64,000 bases of DNA from an uncultured Ignavibacteria bacterium (GCA_937873695.1 CALMYL010000007.1:186001-250000), one strand, 5' to 3'; positions 27,154 to 36,057 are shown, counted from the first letter of the stretch. A program made the numbers and translations. Notes: generated by a model from the sequence alone, not told the origin.

Positions 27154-27309
27154 GGGCTGTTATAAGCAAAAGCGGTTATTCTGTAAAAACAGGGCGACGA
27201 AATAAAGTTCGTGCATCATTGGTTCCCGGGCTGTATTTCGCCATCCTGCTTTAGGCATAATAGGTATATTGTGTTAAAACAGAGTAACTCCTTGAATGCA
27301 TAACAGCCC
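27154..27309 (+). ncRNA. Nested-stem leader RNA upstream of pnp (candidate autoregulatory element)
   Basis: Three nested pairings: a perfect 10-base closing stem GGGCTGTTAT (27154-27163) / ATAACAGCCC (27300-27309); a middle stem 27172-27183 with 27280-27291 (9 of 12 identical to the reverse complement); and an inner stem 27190-27204 with 27234-27248 (12 of 15). They lie between rpsO and pnp, ending 32 bases before the pnp ATG, and 3' of the closing stem is the ribosome-binding site AAGGAG. In E. coli the pnp leader forms a long stem cleaved by RNase III for PNPase autoregulation; by analogy this could do the same. Structure is read from the sequence; regulation is inference. Confidence 0.55.
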
Positions 27310-27341
27310 TTAATTAATTTAAGGAGATAAAAAAAACAAAC

Positions 27342-29483
27342 ATGGTAACAGTAAAAGAAATGGATCTTGGCGGAAGAACGCTGAGACTTGAAACAGGCAA
27401 ACTTGCCAAACAGGCAAGCGGTTCTGTGCTTGCAAGGTACGGCGATACAGTAGTGCTTTGCACAGTAGTAGGAGCTGATGAGCCTAAAGAAGGAATGGAT
27501 TACTTTCCTCTCCAGGTTGAGTTCCGCGAAAAAACTGCGGCTGTCGGAAAAATTCCCGGCGGCTTTTTTAAACGCGAAGCCAGACCAAGCGAAAAAGAAA
27601 TTTTAACAGCAAGGCTTATTGATAGGCCGATAAGACCGCTTTTCCCTGAGGAATTTATGTGCGAAGTGCAGGTTATATGTACAGTGTACTCAAGCGACCA
27701 GGAAAACGACGCAGATGTAATTGCAGCCGTAGGCGCATCAGCTGCGCTGATGGTATCAAACCTTCCGTTCGAAGGTCCGATGGGTGAAGTAAGGGTCGGC
27801 AGAGTGAACGGTGAGTATATCGTTAATCCTACCCACACCCAGCTTAAAGATAGCGATATGGATATGGTTATCGGCGGAACGACTGATTCAATTGTAATGG
27901 TTGAAGGCGATGCTAAGGAATTAAGCGAAGCCGACATACTTGGCGCAATTAAATTTGCCCATGAGAACATCAAGAAGATATGCGCAATGCAAACGGAGTT
28001 TGCGGCTGAGCGTAACGTCACAAACCGCGAAGTTAAAGCGGCTGAATATGACCAGGAGCTTAAGAATGCTGTGAAAGAACTTGCAGCAAAAACTATCAGC
28101 GAAATTCACAGAAGTGATGTAACCAAGGATGAAAGAAGCCAGAAGTATAAAGAGCTTTATGAATCTATTACCGAAAGCTTAAAGGAAAAATTCCCCGAGC
28201 AGGATAAAATAATTGCAAAGCATTTTGATGATATCCAGTATTACGATATGAGAGAAATGATACTTACCGAAGGCAGAAGGCTTGACGGAAGGAAAACAAC
28301 TGAAATAAGACCTATAACATGTGAAGTTGGATATTTGCCGCGCAATCACGGTTCAGCTTTGTTTACACGCGGAGAAACGCAGAGCTTAACCTCCATGACG
28401 CTTGGCACAAAAAGTGACCAGCAGATAATTGACGGATTAATGCCCGAAGATAAGAAGCGGTTCATGCTTCATTATAACTTCCCGCCGTTTTCAACCGGTG
28501 AAACCGGAAGGTACGGCTCAACAGGCAGAAGAGAGATCGGTCATGGTCATTTAGCCGAAAGGTCACTCGAAGGAATGCTTCCTTCGGAGGAAGAATTCCC
28601 GTATACAATCCGTATAGTAAGCGATATTCTTGAATCAAACGGTTCTTCATCAATGGCTACTGTTTGCGCAGGCACGCTTGCGCTGATGGATGGCGGCGTT
28701 GGTATTAAGCGCCCGGTTGCGGGTATTGCAATGGGACTTATAAAAGAGGGCGAGAGAGTCGCGGTGTTAAGCGATATATTAGGTAACGAAGATTTCCTTG
28801 GTGATATGGATTTCAAGGTTTGCGGAACATCAGAAGGTATTACAGGACTGCAGATGGATATTAAAATAAAAGGCGTATCATTTGAAATTATGGAAACTGC
28901 TTTGGCACAGGCAAAAGAAGGCAGAATGCATATTCTTGGTATTATGAAGGAAGCTATTTCAGAGCCAAGGGCTAAGATATCTGATTACGCTCCGCATCTT
29001 TATACAATGACAGTGCCTGTTGATATGATAGGCGCGGTTATAGGACCGGGCGGAAAAAATATCAGGCATATCATTGAAATGTCAGGTGCTGAAATTAATA
29101 TTGATGATGACGGAACAGTGGTAATCGCGGCGCTCTCGGGTGAATCAGCAAGCATCGCTCAGTCAATGATTGCCAAGATAACCGAAGTACCCGAAAAAGG
29201 AAAGACCTACAACGGCAAAGTTGTAAAGACAACCGATTTCGGCGCATTTGTAGAAATACTGCCGGGCAAAGAAGGTTTGCTGCATATTTCGCAAATTGAT
29301 AAGAAGCGTGTTGCCAAGGTTGAAGATGTGTTAAAACGCGGTGATATGATAACCGTTAAGGTTCTTGAAATCGACAGCAAGACCGGAAAGGTATCACTTA
29401 GCCATAAAGCAGTGATGGAAGATGAAGAAAAAGCCTCTAAGGGAGTAACTGAAGAAGCTAAGACGGAAGAAAAACCGGCTTAA
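27342..29483 (+). CDS. pnp: Polynucleotide phosphorylase
   Basis: A 713-residue 3'-5' exoribonuclease using phosphate. It has two RNase PH domains (first with GDTVVLCTVVG and FFKREARPSEKEIL; second with GRRLDGRKTTEIRPI, RGETQSLTSMTLGT and FPPFSTGETG), a linker helix domain, a KH domain (GAVIGPGGKNIRHI, ~563-576) and an S1 domain (GKVVKTTDFGAFVEILPGKEG, in ~625-645). A short charged C-terminal tail follows. It acts in RNA decay, often with RNase E- or helicase-containing complexes. A strong terminator lies 40 bases downstream. Confidence 0.97.
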   Translation: MVTVKEMDLGGRTLRLETGKLAKQASGSVLARYGDTVVLCTVVGADEPKEGMDYFPLQVEFREKTAAVGKIPGGFFKREARPSEKEILTARLIDRPIRPLFPEEFMCEVQVICTVYSSDQENDADVIAAVGASAALMVSNLPFEGPMGEVRVGRVNGEYIVNPTHTQLKDSDMDMVIGGTTDSIVMVEGDAKELSEADILGAIKFAHENIKKICAMQTEFAAERNVTNREVKAAEYDQELKNAVKELAAKTISEIHRSDVTKDERSQKYKELYESITESLKEKFPEQDKIIAKHFDDIQYYDMREMILTEGRRLDGRKTTEIRPITCEVGYLPRNHGSALFTRGETQSLTSMTLGTKSDQQIIDGLMPEDKKRFMLHYNFPPFSTGETGRYGSTGRREIGHGHLAERSLEGMLPSEEEFPYTIRIVSDILESNGSSSMATVCAGTLALMDGGVGIKRPVAGIAMGLIKEGERVAVLSDILGNEDFLGDMDFKVCGTSEGITGLQMDIKIKGVSFEIMETALAQAKEGRMHILGIMKEAISEPRAKISDYAPHLYTMTVPVDMIGAVIGPGGKNIRHIIEMSGAEINIDDDGTVVIAALSGESASIAQSMIAKITEVPEKGKTYNGKVVKTTDFGAFVEILPGKEGLLHISQIDKKRVAKVEDVLKRGDMITVKVLEIDSKTGKVSLSHKAVMEDEEKASKGVTEEAKTEEKPA

Positions 29484-29524
29484 TTTCAAATAGCAAATAA
29501 CGAAAAAGTAAATTTCAATTCACG

Positions 29525-29562
29525 AAAGCCTGTTCAATGTAAAATTGAACAGGCTTTTTTTA
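29525..29562 (+). terminator. Strong intrinsic terminator after pnp
   Basis: Arms AAGCCTGTTCAAT and ATTGAACAGGCTT with a four-base loop, followed by a T-run. It closes the nusA-pnp transcription unit. Confidence 0.92.
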
Positions 29563-29647
29563 TGATAATTACTCATGCAGTAGCTAAATCATTGCGTAAA
29601 ATTTTAGATTTAAACCTTAAGAAAAGCATACAGCTTTAAAGATAATA

Positions 29648-30265
29648 TTACGCTGTAGCGAAAGTATTTCGGGCTACATTACCAACTGCATTTGAACTTA
29701 CTAAGTCGAAAGTTCCTCCAATTAATCCGCCTACTACTGGAATAGCTTTGCCTAAATTTAGAATACCCTTTTCCCCAAATTTTGTTATTAATCTGAAACC
29801 AATTCTTTGATTTATTTTCTTAATGGCTTCAAAGCTTATCTTTTTGATTGCAACTTTACTTAGTTTGTTACCAAATACAATACCCATGTTTTTTAATACA
29901 TCCTTAATGCCATTTCCCAATAAACATGCATATACTAAAGTCCTAACGCGATCATCTTTGGCGTCATAGCCACCCATTACTGCAATAGTGGCACACATTC
30001 TAACCTGAACATATAAGACACTACTCACATTTGCAGGTATTGTAACTGGCATTGTTATAAGACCACCCAGTCCACTTAAAAAGCCGCTCGTAAAGCATTT
30101 AGTATTTTGCCAGCGAATAAATGAGTTTATTTTATCCTCAAGTGAACCTTCCCTTCTTAGGTAGGTTTGAGCTAACTCCTCAGCTGATTCTAAATGCCCT
30201 AAACCATTAATGGCTTTGTCATATGTCCAGTCAAGGACTTGACTTATTTTATTTTTTTCTTTCAT
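29648..30265 (-). CDS. EcsC family membrane-associated protein
   Basis: A 205-residue EcsC-domain protein. It shows AINGLGHLESAEELAQTYL near the start, then SGFLSGLGGLITMPVTIPANVSSVLYVQVRMCATIAVMGGYD (about 62-103), a hydrophobic core typical of EcsC, and a Gly-rich membrane-like end IPVVGGLIGGTFDLVSSNAVGNVA. A strong ribosome-binding site (AAAGGAG) precedes the ATG. The function of EcsC domains is not settled. It lies 129 bases downstream of an HTH gene on the same strand; together they look like an accessory module. Confidence 0.75.
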   Translation of the reverse strand: MKEKNKISQVLDWTYDKAINGLGHLESAEELAQTYLRREGSLEDKINSFIRWQNTKCFTSGFLSGLGGLITMPVTIPANVSSVLYVQVRMCATIAVMGGYDAKDDRVRTLVYACLLGNGIKDVLKNMGIVFGNKLSKVAIKKISFEAIKKINQRIGFRLITKFGEKGILNLGKAIPVVGGLIGGTFDLVSSNAVGNVARNTFATA

Positions 30266-30394
30266 ATTTTCTCCTTTAAGAAATTATTGAACTATTTATT
30301 TCAAATTTATATTCATTATAATTTATCAACAATAGGTTCAGTTACTCATTTTTTTGGGTATAAGTACTTATATCACTATAGTTAAATTCTGATG

Positions 30395-30748
30395 CTATGT
30401 TTTTTCATCAAATATTTTTTTTACTGCCCGCAAAATTATTGGACTCAATAGTAAGCTTGTAGTGACAATTGGAGACAAAATCGGAATCAGAGTAGAAACG
30501 GAAGCAATGCCTACTACAACAGGTACACTTTTGAGTATATCTAAAATTGTTTCTTTTCCTTTTGGGGAGTCCAGGATTTTTTTCAGATTCATCAATTTAT
30601 CAGCAGCTTTATTTTTTTTCCAAGTAATTCCATCTTTTTCCCACCGGATTAATGTTTTTGTCGAAATACCAATTATTTGAGCAAGTTGTTCTCTTTTCAG
30701 GCCCAGAATATCTCTTATTGCCTTTATATCTTCTTTTTCTAATTTCAT
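30395..30748 (-). CDS. XRE-type HTH regulator with C-terminal membrane segment
   Basis: A 117-residue protein. Residues ~7-36 form a helix-turn-helix of the XRE type (IRDILGLKREQLAQIIGIS followed by TKTLIRWEKDG). After a basic linker, residues ~68-108 are hydrophobic (VPVVVGIASVSTLIPILSPIV ... LLLSPIILRAV in pieces) and could insert in the membrane. An HTH joined to a hydrophobic tail is unusual. A 14+4+14 inverted repeat 49 bases upstream is a natural autoregulatory operator. It is followed by the EcsC gene on the same strand. Confidence 0.7.
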   Translation of the reverse strand: MKLEKEDIKAIRDILGLKREQLAQIIGISTKTLIRWEKDGITWKKNKAADKLMNLKKILDSPKGKETILDILKSVPVVVGIASVSTLIPILSPIVTTSLLLSPIILRAVKKIFDEKT

Positions 30749-30796
30749 ATATACTTTAACTCAATAGTTTGATAAAGGTTCCCAAATTATATAATA

Positions 30797-30828
30797 AAGG
30801 TAGACAAATATACGTATTTGTCTACCTT
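30797..30828. promoter_or_regulatory. Long inverted repeat, probable operator for the HTH gene
   Basis: Perfect 14-base arms AAGGTAGACAAATA and TATTTGTCTACCTT separated by TACG. It lies 49 bases upstream of the HTH start codon and in the gap (30749-31000) shared with the divergent DUF2442 gene. No T-run, so an operator is favoured over a terminator. Confidence 0.7.
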
Positions 30829-31000
30829 GCAAGAGAATTGTTTGTGTAAATTATTGATATATAGTGAATTAATTTATATTTTGTAGCAGTGCACATTTTC
30901 TGCATACATTTGATTGCAAATTGTAAACCATTTTATATTAATTAAATTGTATATAATTTGATAAGTGTCCGAAACTTTAAGATTCTATTATTCCATTAAA

Positions 31001-31264
31001 ATGATATATTTAATTAAAGAAATAGTTTCAGCAGAACCATATAAACTAAAACTTAAGTTCAATACCGGTGAAATAAAACTTATTGATCTTGAGCACAAAC
31101 TGCTTGAATGGTCCAAAACCCCTGATAGTAAATTTAAGAAATTGTTAGAACCTGAATATTTTGTTACTGTAAAATATAATGATGAAATAGAATCTGTTTA
31201 TTGGGATAACGGTATCGACCTCTCGCCGAATGTTTTATATGATATGGATTTAATAGAAGCATAA
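31001..31264 (+). CDS. DUF2442 protein (second copy)
   Basis: An 87-residue protein from the ATG at 31001; a GTG at 30965 would add 12 residues. It shows the DUF2442 pattern: IYLIKEIVSAEPYKLKLKFNTG, IKLIDLEHKLLEW, then FVTVKYNDEIESVYWDNGIDLSPNVLYD in two parts. No DUF4160 partner is adjacent, unlike the pair at 24.1 kb, so it may be a solitary remnant. It is divergent from the HTH/EcsC genes across a 252-base region holding the inverted repeat. Confidence 0.78.
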   Translation: MIYLIKEIVSAEPYKLKLKFNTGEIKLIDLEHKLLEWSKTPDSKFKKLLEPEYFVTVKYNDEIESVYWDNGIDLSPNVLYDMDLIEA

Positions 31265-31288
31265 AAGCGCAGAAGAGTTTAGAACTTG

Positions 31289-31312
31289 GCCTCGATTTTC
31301 GGGGCTTTTTTA
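31289..31312 (+). terminator. Intrinsic terminator
   Basis: Stem GCCTCGA / TCGGGGC (one G-T pair) with a three-base loop, followed by six T; it ends the DUF2442 transcript before the symporter gene. Confidence 0.7.
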
Positions 31313-31352
31313 TTTTATAAACCCTATATTTGCAGATAACTAATATTTGCAA

Positions 31353-32822
31353 ATGAACTTCTCATATCTTGATCTGATAATTGTTGTAGTGTACTTAGGC
31401 GGTGTAACCGCTTACGGTATAATCAAAGGCGGCAAGCAGAAATCAGCCCGTGACTATTTTGTCAGCGATAAAGCAATCCCCTGGTGGGCTGTATGCTTTG
31501 CCATAGTTGCCACAGAAACAAGCGCTCTGACATTCATCAGTGTGCCGGGTGTTGCATATGTTGGTAATCTCAATTTTCTACAAATTGCTATTGGCTATAT
31601 ACTTGGCAGAATTGTCGTAAGCTGGTTCATGCTTCCAAAGTACTACGAAGGTGAGCTGCTTACAGCGTACGCATACCTTGGCAAAAGATTCGGCGCTAAA
31701 ACAAAGAATACGGCTTCAACTGTATTTATGGTAACCCGTGTGTTTGCTGATGGCGTTAGATTGTACGCAACGGCAATTCCGCTGGCGTTGCTGCTTAAGG
31801 GGTGGAATGTTTTCCCAACTGCACCCGATTGGCAGATATATACATATTCAATAATAATTATTGCTGTAATTACTCTGGCATACACATATTTAGGCGGCGT
31901 CAGGGCTGTTATATGGACTGATGTGATACAAATGTTCATTTACATTGGCGGCGGAATACTTGCTGTTTATGTGCTGAGCGGTAAAATGACAATGGGATTC
32001 GGCGAAGCAATCTCGCAGCTTGGCGTGCAGGGCAAGCTTAACTTTTTTGATTTTTCGTTTGATTTCACCAAACCCTATACAATACTTGCGAGTGTTATTG
32101 GCGGGGGATTCCTATCAATGGCTTCGCATGGAACGGACCAGTTAATTGTACAAAGGTTACTTACTACCGATTCACTTAAATCCTCACAAAAAGCGCTTAT
32201 TACAAGCGGATTTATCGTGTTCATGCAGTTTGCGCTCTTTTTGTTCGTGGGTTCGTTGCTCTATATATTCTTTAATGGCGAAGCAATGAAATCAGATGAG
32301 GTATTCCCGAAATTCATAATCAACTATATGCCAAGCGGCATATCAGGTGTAATCATCGCTGGATTATTAGCGGCGGCTATGTCAACTCTTTCGGGATCAA
32401 TTTCAGCACTCTCATCAACACTGGTTGAAGATATTTATAAGCCGTACTTTGGCAAAGGTAAAACAGATGTTCAGCTTCTTAAAGTATCAAAAGTAATTGC
32501 ATTATTATGGTGCGGGGTATTAGTACTTTCAGCATTTTTGTTTATGAATTCATCGCAGTCTGTTGTGGTGCTTGGATTATCAATAGCATCTTTTACGTAC
32601 GGCGGTTTATTGGGTACATTCCTGCTGGGAGTGTTCTTTAAGCGAATCAGCCAGGTACCGGCAATATTTGGTTTTCTGTGCGGTATCACGGGAATGATAT
32701 TCATAATCTACTTCACAAAAATCGCATGGACCTGGTATACATTGATAGGAGTAACCATAACTATGATTATGGCGAATCTGCTATCGATAGTTGTTAAACC
32801 AAAAAATACCGCTGAAGTTTAG
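31353..32822 (+). CDS. Sodium:solute symporter (SSS family)
   Basis: A 489-residue inner-membrane transporter with about 13 helices. Motifs: an N-terminal LIIVVVYLGGVTAYGI, the SSS core GGKQKSARDYFVSDKAIPWW, then FAIVATETSALTFISVPG, YYEGELLTAYAYLGKRFG and, further on, GIIAGLLAAAMSTLSGSISALSS-like residues near 330-350. This last stretch contributes to the Na2 site in SSS proteins. Substrate could be a sugar, amino acid or vitamin and cannot be read. The ATG at 31353 is preferred over a TTG two codons upstream. Its stop abuts the stop of the convergent helical-repeat gene. Confidence 0.88.
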   Translation: MNFSYLDLIIVVVYLGGVTAYGIIKGGKQKSARDYFVSDKAIPWWAVCFAIVATETSALTFISVPGVAYVGNLNFLQIAIGYILGRIVVSWFMLPKYYEGELLTAYAYLGKRFGAKTKNTASTVFMVTRVFADGVRLYATAIPLALLLKGWNVFPTAPDWQIYTYSIIIIAVITLAYTYLGGVRAVIWTDVIQMFIYIGGGILAVYVLSGKMTMGFGEAISQLGVQGKLNFFDFSFDFTKPYTILASVIGGGFLSMASHGTDQLIVQRLLTTDSLKSSQKALITSGFIVFMQFALFLFVGSLLYIFFNGEAMKSDEVFPKFIINYMPSGISGVIIAGLLAAAMSTLSGSISALSSTLVEDIYKPYFGKGKTDVQLLKVSKVIALLWCGVLVLSAFLFMNSSQSVVVLGLSIASFTYGGLLGTFLLGVFFKRISQVPAIFGFLCGITGMIFIIYFTKIAWTWYTLIGVTITMIMANLLSIVVKPKNTAEV

Positions 32823-34301
32823 TTATTGATCTGCAGAACCGGCAAGCATTTCTGCTGTTTTGTTCAGCAGCCAGTTCTTGTGGTTAACCATTTTTTGTGC
32901 CTCAAGCTTTGCTTTTATTTTCCGGAGCGCTCCTTCTTTTTCAGGAAAGCTCTTTGCTTTGATTAGACCGGTTAGGGCGTTTATGAAGTGAAGGTTCACC
33001 TCTTTAAATATCTCTGAAAAATCCTCACGGCTTGTTATTATATGTCTGAAAGAATCCAGCACATTGATGCATGATTCATAGTGTCCCTGCTCAAAATAAA
33101 TGATCGCAATATGTGTTTTAACATCTGATGCGTAGAAAGGATTTTCGAGATCGACACTGCTTAGAAATTTTAATGCAGAATCGTAATCCTTTTTCACGTA
33201 TGCTATTATTCCCCTGGCGTGGTTATAAATGCTTTCACGGGAATCTTTGTTTACCAGCCCGATATTATTTTCGATAAACTTTTCACTCCAGCTTATCTGG
33301 TTAAGCCTTACGGTAGTAAAAACAATATTCCTGAACGTGAGCTGGCTTATTGTACCCCCTGTTCTTAATGCAAGAGTGTTATATTTTATTTTGAGTTTTA
33401 CCACTTCGAATTCATTCCAAACTCCGTCTTCTAAACCGTCATTAACAAGCTGAATTGCTATATTGTGCAGTGAGTCCAGCAGCGATGCCAGTTCGTAAAT
33501 GCTGAACTTGTGCGCGTTTTCAAGGATGCTGTTCTTAAAATTATTGAAGTTTTCGGTATTGCTTTCAAGCATTGCCGCCAGCCTGTAGTAATAAACACCA
33601 ATCATATCGCTGTACTGGTAATTGTTATCATTAAGGTATTTAAGTATATGCCTGAAATCCAGTTTATCCAGCACTTCTTTAACCAGGTCCTTTTCATGTT
33701 TAATATTGAACGATGACATGTTCGCATTGAGATCAATTGCAATTCTTGTCAGCTCTGTAATGAAATAATATATCAGGTAATCACCGGTTTTCATTACGTT
33801 ATCTGCCGCATATTTTTGCCGGTCTCTTGAAAGCAGAAATTGTGTTTTTATGGTCTCAAGTTTATGAAGATGGAAGAATAAAGGATGTATCATGTGTGTT
33901 GTATCAAGCAGATCCTTTTCGATTTTTTTCAGTTTGCTGCCGAATATGTTATCAAGTCTTTTGGTGTTAAGCTCACTTAGTATATCCAGTTCCTTATCGT
34001 TAATGTTCTTATTCCGGTATTTGTTTATCCCCAGGAACTCCAGCGCAAGCTGTAACAACTGTGATGACAGGTTCTTCATTATCTGTTCATTATAAGGTTT
34101 CCCGGGGAAGAGTTTGCTAAAAAGAACTTCCTTTTCAATTTTCTCCTTTTCGGGGTCAGGATACTGCTTTCTGATGAGACCGAACAACTTAACAATATTA
34201 CGGTTGGTGTTAAAGTAAGGCGAGTTTATAAAATCACCCAGCTCTCTGATTTCTGTTTGATCTAAGGAACTGATCACCTGAATAGCTTTTGACGTGTGCA
34301 T
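32823..34301 (-). CDS. Helical-repeat family protein (paralogue C), function unknown
   Basis: About 492 residues from the ATG at 34301; an upstream TTG/other in-frame start at 34364 would add a poor, Cys-rich extension. The N-terminus shows the family block RELGDFINSPYFNTNRNIVK, LFGLIRKQYPDPEKEKIEKE, then LFPGKPYNEQIMKNLSSQLLQL; the C-terminus ends HKNWLLNKTAEM. The middle is all helix, with TPR-like units (SIYNHARGIIAYVKKDYDSA, YEQGHYESCINVLDSFRHII-like). No signal peptide or membrane segment. It reads away from the T9SS-exported propeller unit at 34.5 kb, as the other two paralogues do at 13 and 18 kb. Confidence 0.72.
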   Translation of the reverse strand: MHTSKAIQVISSLDQTEIRELGDFINSPYFNTNRNIVKLFGLIRKQYPDPEKEKIEKEVLFSKLFPGKPYNEQIMKNLSSQLLQLALEFLGINKYRNKNINDKELDILSELNTKRLDNIFGSKLKKIEKDLLDTTHMIHPLFFHLHKLETIKTQFLLSRDRQKYAADNVMKTGDYLIYYFITELTRIAIDLNANMSSFNIKHEKDLVKEVLDKLDFRHILKYLNDNNYQYSDMIGVYYYRLAAMLESNTENFNNFKNSILENAHKFSIYELASLLDSLHNIAIQLVNDGLEDGVWNEFEVVKLKIKYNTLALRTGGTISQLTFRNIVFTTVRLNQISWSEKFIENNIGLVNKDSRESIYNHARGIIAYVKKDYDSALKFLSSVDLENPFYASDVKTHIAIIYFEQGHYESCINVLDSFRHIITSREDFSEIFKEVNLHFINALTGLIKAKSFPEKEGALRKIKAKLEAQKMVNHKNWLLNKTAEMLAGSADQ

Positions 34302-34581
34302 TGTTATTACTTTTATTTGGCAAAATAGCTTAAAATTTACATTAAAACAACAAATTCTTTTCATTTCAACGGAGAAGGGATGTTACTTTCGGGTAATATT
34401 TTCAGATTGATGGGCGTGTGTGACTTTTGTGTGTCTCAAAATTGCAAATCAGCCCTGATTTCGCACAATTTATTGCATTTGTATTGCTGTGCATTTGTTA
34501 CTTATGCAGGCTGAATTCTTTGTTTGCCTTAGCTATGAGGAATATCTTTGTATCACTATTAAAGTTCAGAGAGTATTTGCA

Positions 34582-34800
34582 ATGAAAAGAAAAGACAGCA
34601 ATAAGAAAGTGACCAATGAAAAAGTGAACTTCGGAAACCCGGAACTTGAACTGAAACTAATGGAGAATGAACTTTTCGGGTGGCTTATAAGCAGCGCATA
34701 CCAGAGCTATAGCCTTGAGGATATTCAGATTAAGAAAAGGAAAACTAAAAATAATAAATCTAAAAAAATTAATAACAAAAATAAAAGGAGCCCGAAATGA
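34582..34800 (+). CDS. Small very basic protein, coupled to the following T9SS gene
   Basis: A 72-residue frame from the ATG at 34582; a GTG at 34489 in frame would add 31 residues. The middle (NPELELKLMENELFGWLISS) can form an amphipathic helix, and the end is extremely Lys/Asn-rich. No family is recognised. Its stop overlaps the next gene's start by four bases (ATGA), and the ribosome-binding site AAAGGAG of the next gene lies inside it, so the two are translationally coupled. It could serve mainly as a leader frame. Its basic tail suggests nucleic-acid or membrane contact. Confidence 0.5.
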   Translation: MKRKDSNKKVTNEKVNFGNPELELKLMENELFGWLISSAYQSYSLEDIQIKKRKTKNNKSKKINNKNKRSPK

Positions 34801-36023
34801 AGATACTTAAATTACTGATTCTGATATTTGCGATCTGCTCATCTGTTTACCCGCAGTGGCAGCAGCAAAATACCCCCGATAATACAACATGGTATTTTGA
34901 CCTGGAAGCTATCAGCCAAACTACAGTATACTGTGCCGGAGGAAAGATGCTGAAAACAGTGAACGGTGGCACTACATGGAGCCCGCTGACAATTGCAGGT
35001 TACACTTCCACAGTATGGGGAATATCATTTTACAACTCTTCAACCGGCTGGGGATGCGGATTTACAGGAAAGATATTTAAAACTGAAAATGGCGGCGGCC
35101 AGTGGAGTACTGTTACGGTCGGTACGGAAGCTTTCAGGGATATATTGTTTGTAAATCAATCAACCGGTTTGGTTTGCGGTGATATAGGCAGGCTGTACAA
35201 ATCTACCAATGGCGGGGCTAACTGGACGGCAAAAAATCCGGGGACAACATTGACGCTGAGAAGTATTGCTAATTACAATTCAAATTGGTTCTGGATGGGC
35301 GGAGGTGACGGTTCAGAAGGCGTGATCGTGAGATCAACCAACGGCGGTGACAGCTGGTCAACAATGCAGACTTTTGATAGACCAATAGAGAAAATTCAGT
35401 TCGTTAATTCCACGACCGGTTTTGCTTCCAGCGACAGCAGGGTATATAAATCAACCAACAGCGGTGTGAACTGGGTTGATATAAATCTTCCCACTTCGGG
35501 ATATTTTTTAACGTTCCACATGGCAAATGCCAATATAGGTTACGCATCTAACTGGGATAACACCTATAAGACCATGGATGGAGGAGCAACTTGGTTTGAA
35601 CAGAATACAGTTCTTCCAAACACTTCAATGAATGATATTGAGTTTGCTCCCGGCAGCACTTCTGTTGGATGGATGTGCGGTACAGATGGTGCAATGGTTT
35701 ATACCAATAACAGCGGGGGCGGAGCTATTGGTATTGAACCTATTTCAGGTAATGTACCCGATAAGTATTCCTTAAGTCAGAATTACCCGAACCCGTTCAA
35801 TCCATCAACAAACATTAAGCTGCAGATCGCCAGATCGGGATTTGTGAAACTGACAGTTTATGATGTATCAGGCAAAGAATCTGCCGTTTTGGTGAATGAA
35901 AATCTCGCAGCCGGCGAATATGAAGTTGATTTCAATGCTTCAAAGCTGACAAGCGGAGTGTATTTCTACAGGCTTGAATCGAAAGATTTTACCGAGGTAA
36001 AGAAAATGGTTCTTGTAAAATAA
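34797..36023 (+). CDS. T9SS-exported Ycf48-like beta-propeller protein
   Basis: A 408-residue secreted protein: signal peptide (to ~residue 20, ending VYPQ), then propeller repeats of the Ycf48/Asp-box kind, for example TGWGCGFTGKIFKTENGGG, STGLVCGDIGRLYKSTNGG, VYKSTNSGVNWVDI and VGWMCGTDGAMVYTNNSGG. The repeating GWxxGxxGxIxKTxxGGxxW pattern is the usual photosystem-assembly-like fold, used here in an exported protein. The C-terminal ~80 residues are a T9SS sorting domain (SQNYPNPFNPSTNIKL ... YDVSGKES ... SGVYFYRLE ... KKMVLVK). It starts inside the end of the small basic gene. Confidence 0.85.
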   Translation: MKILKLLILIFAICSSVYPQWQQQNTPDNTTWYFDLEAISQTTVYCAGGKMLKTVNGGTTWSPLTIAGYTSTVWGISFYNSSTGWGCGFTGKIFKTENGGGQWSTVTVGTEAFRDILFVNQSTGLVCGDIGRLYKSTNGGANWTAKNPGTTLTLRSIANYNSNWFWMGGGDGSEGVIVRSTNGGDSWSTMQTFDRPIEKIQFVNSTTGFASSDSRVYKSTNSGVNWVDINLPTSGYFLTFHMANANIGYASNWDNTYKTMDGGATWFEQNTVLPNTSMNDIEFAPGSTSVGWMCGTDGAMVYTNNSGGGAIGIEPISGNVPDKYSLSQNYPNPFNPSTNIKLQIARSGFVKLTVYDVSGKESAVLVNENLAAGEYEVDFNASKLTSGVYFYRLESKDFTEVKKMVLVK

Positions 36024-36057
36024 CAAACAATAGTTTTTAACCGAAAAAGAAAAACAA

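Noticed and set aside
27500-28021. 173-codon minus-strand frame opposite pnp
   Set aside because: Entirely inside conserved pnp coding sequence; composition typical of an antisense shadow.
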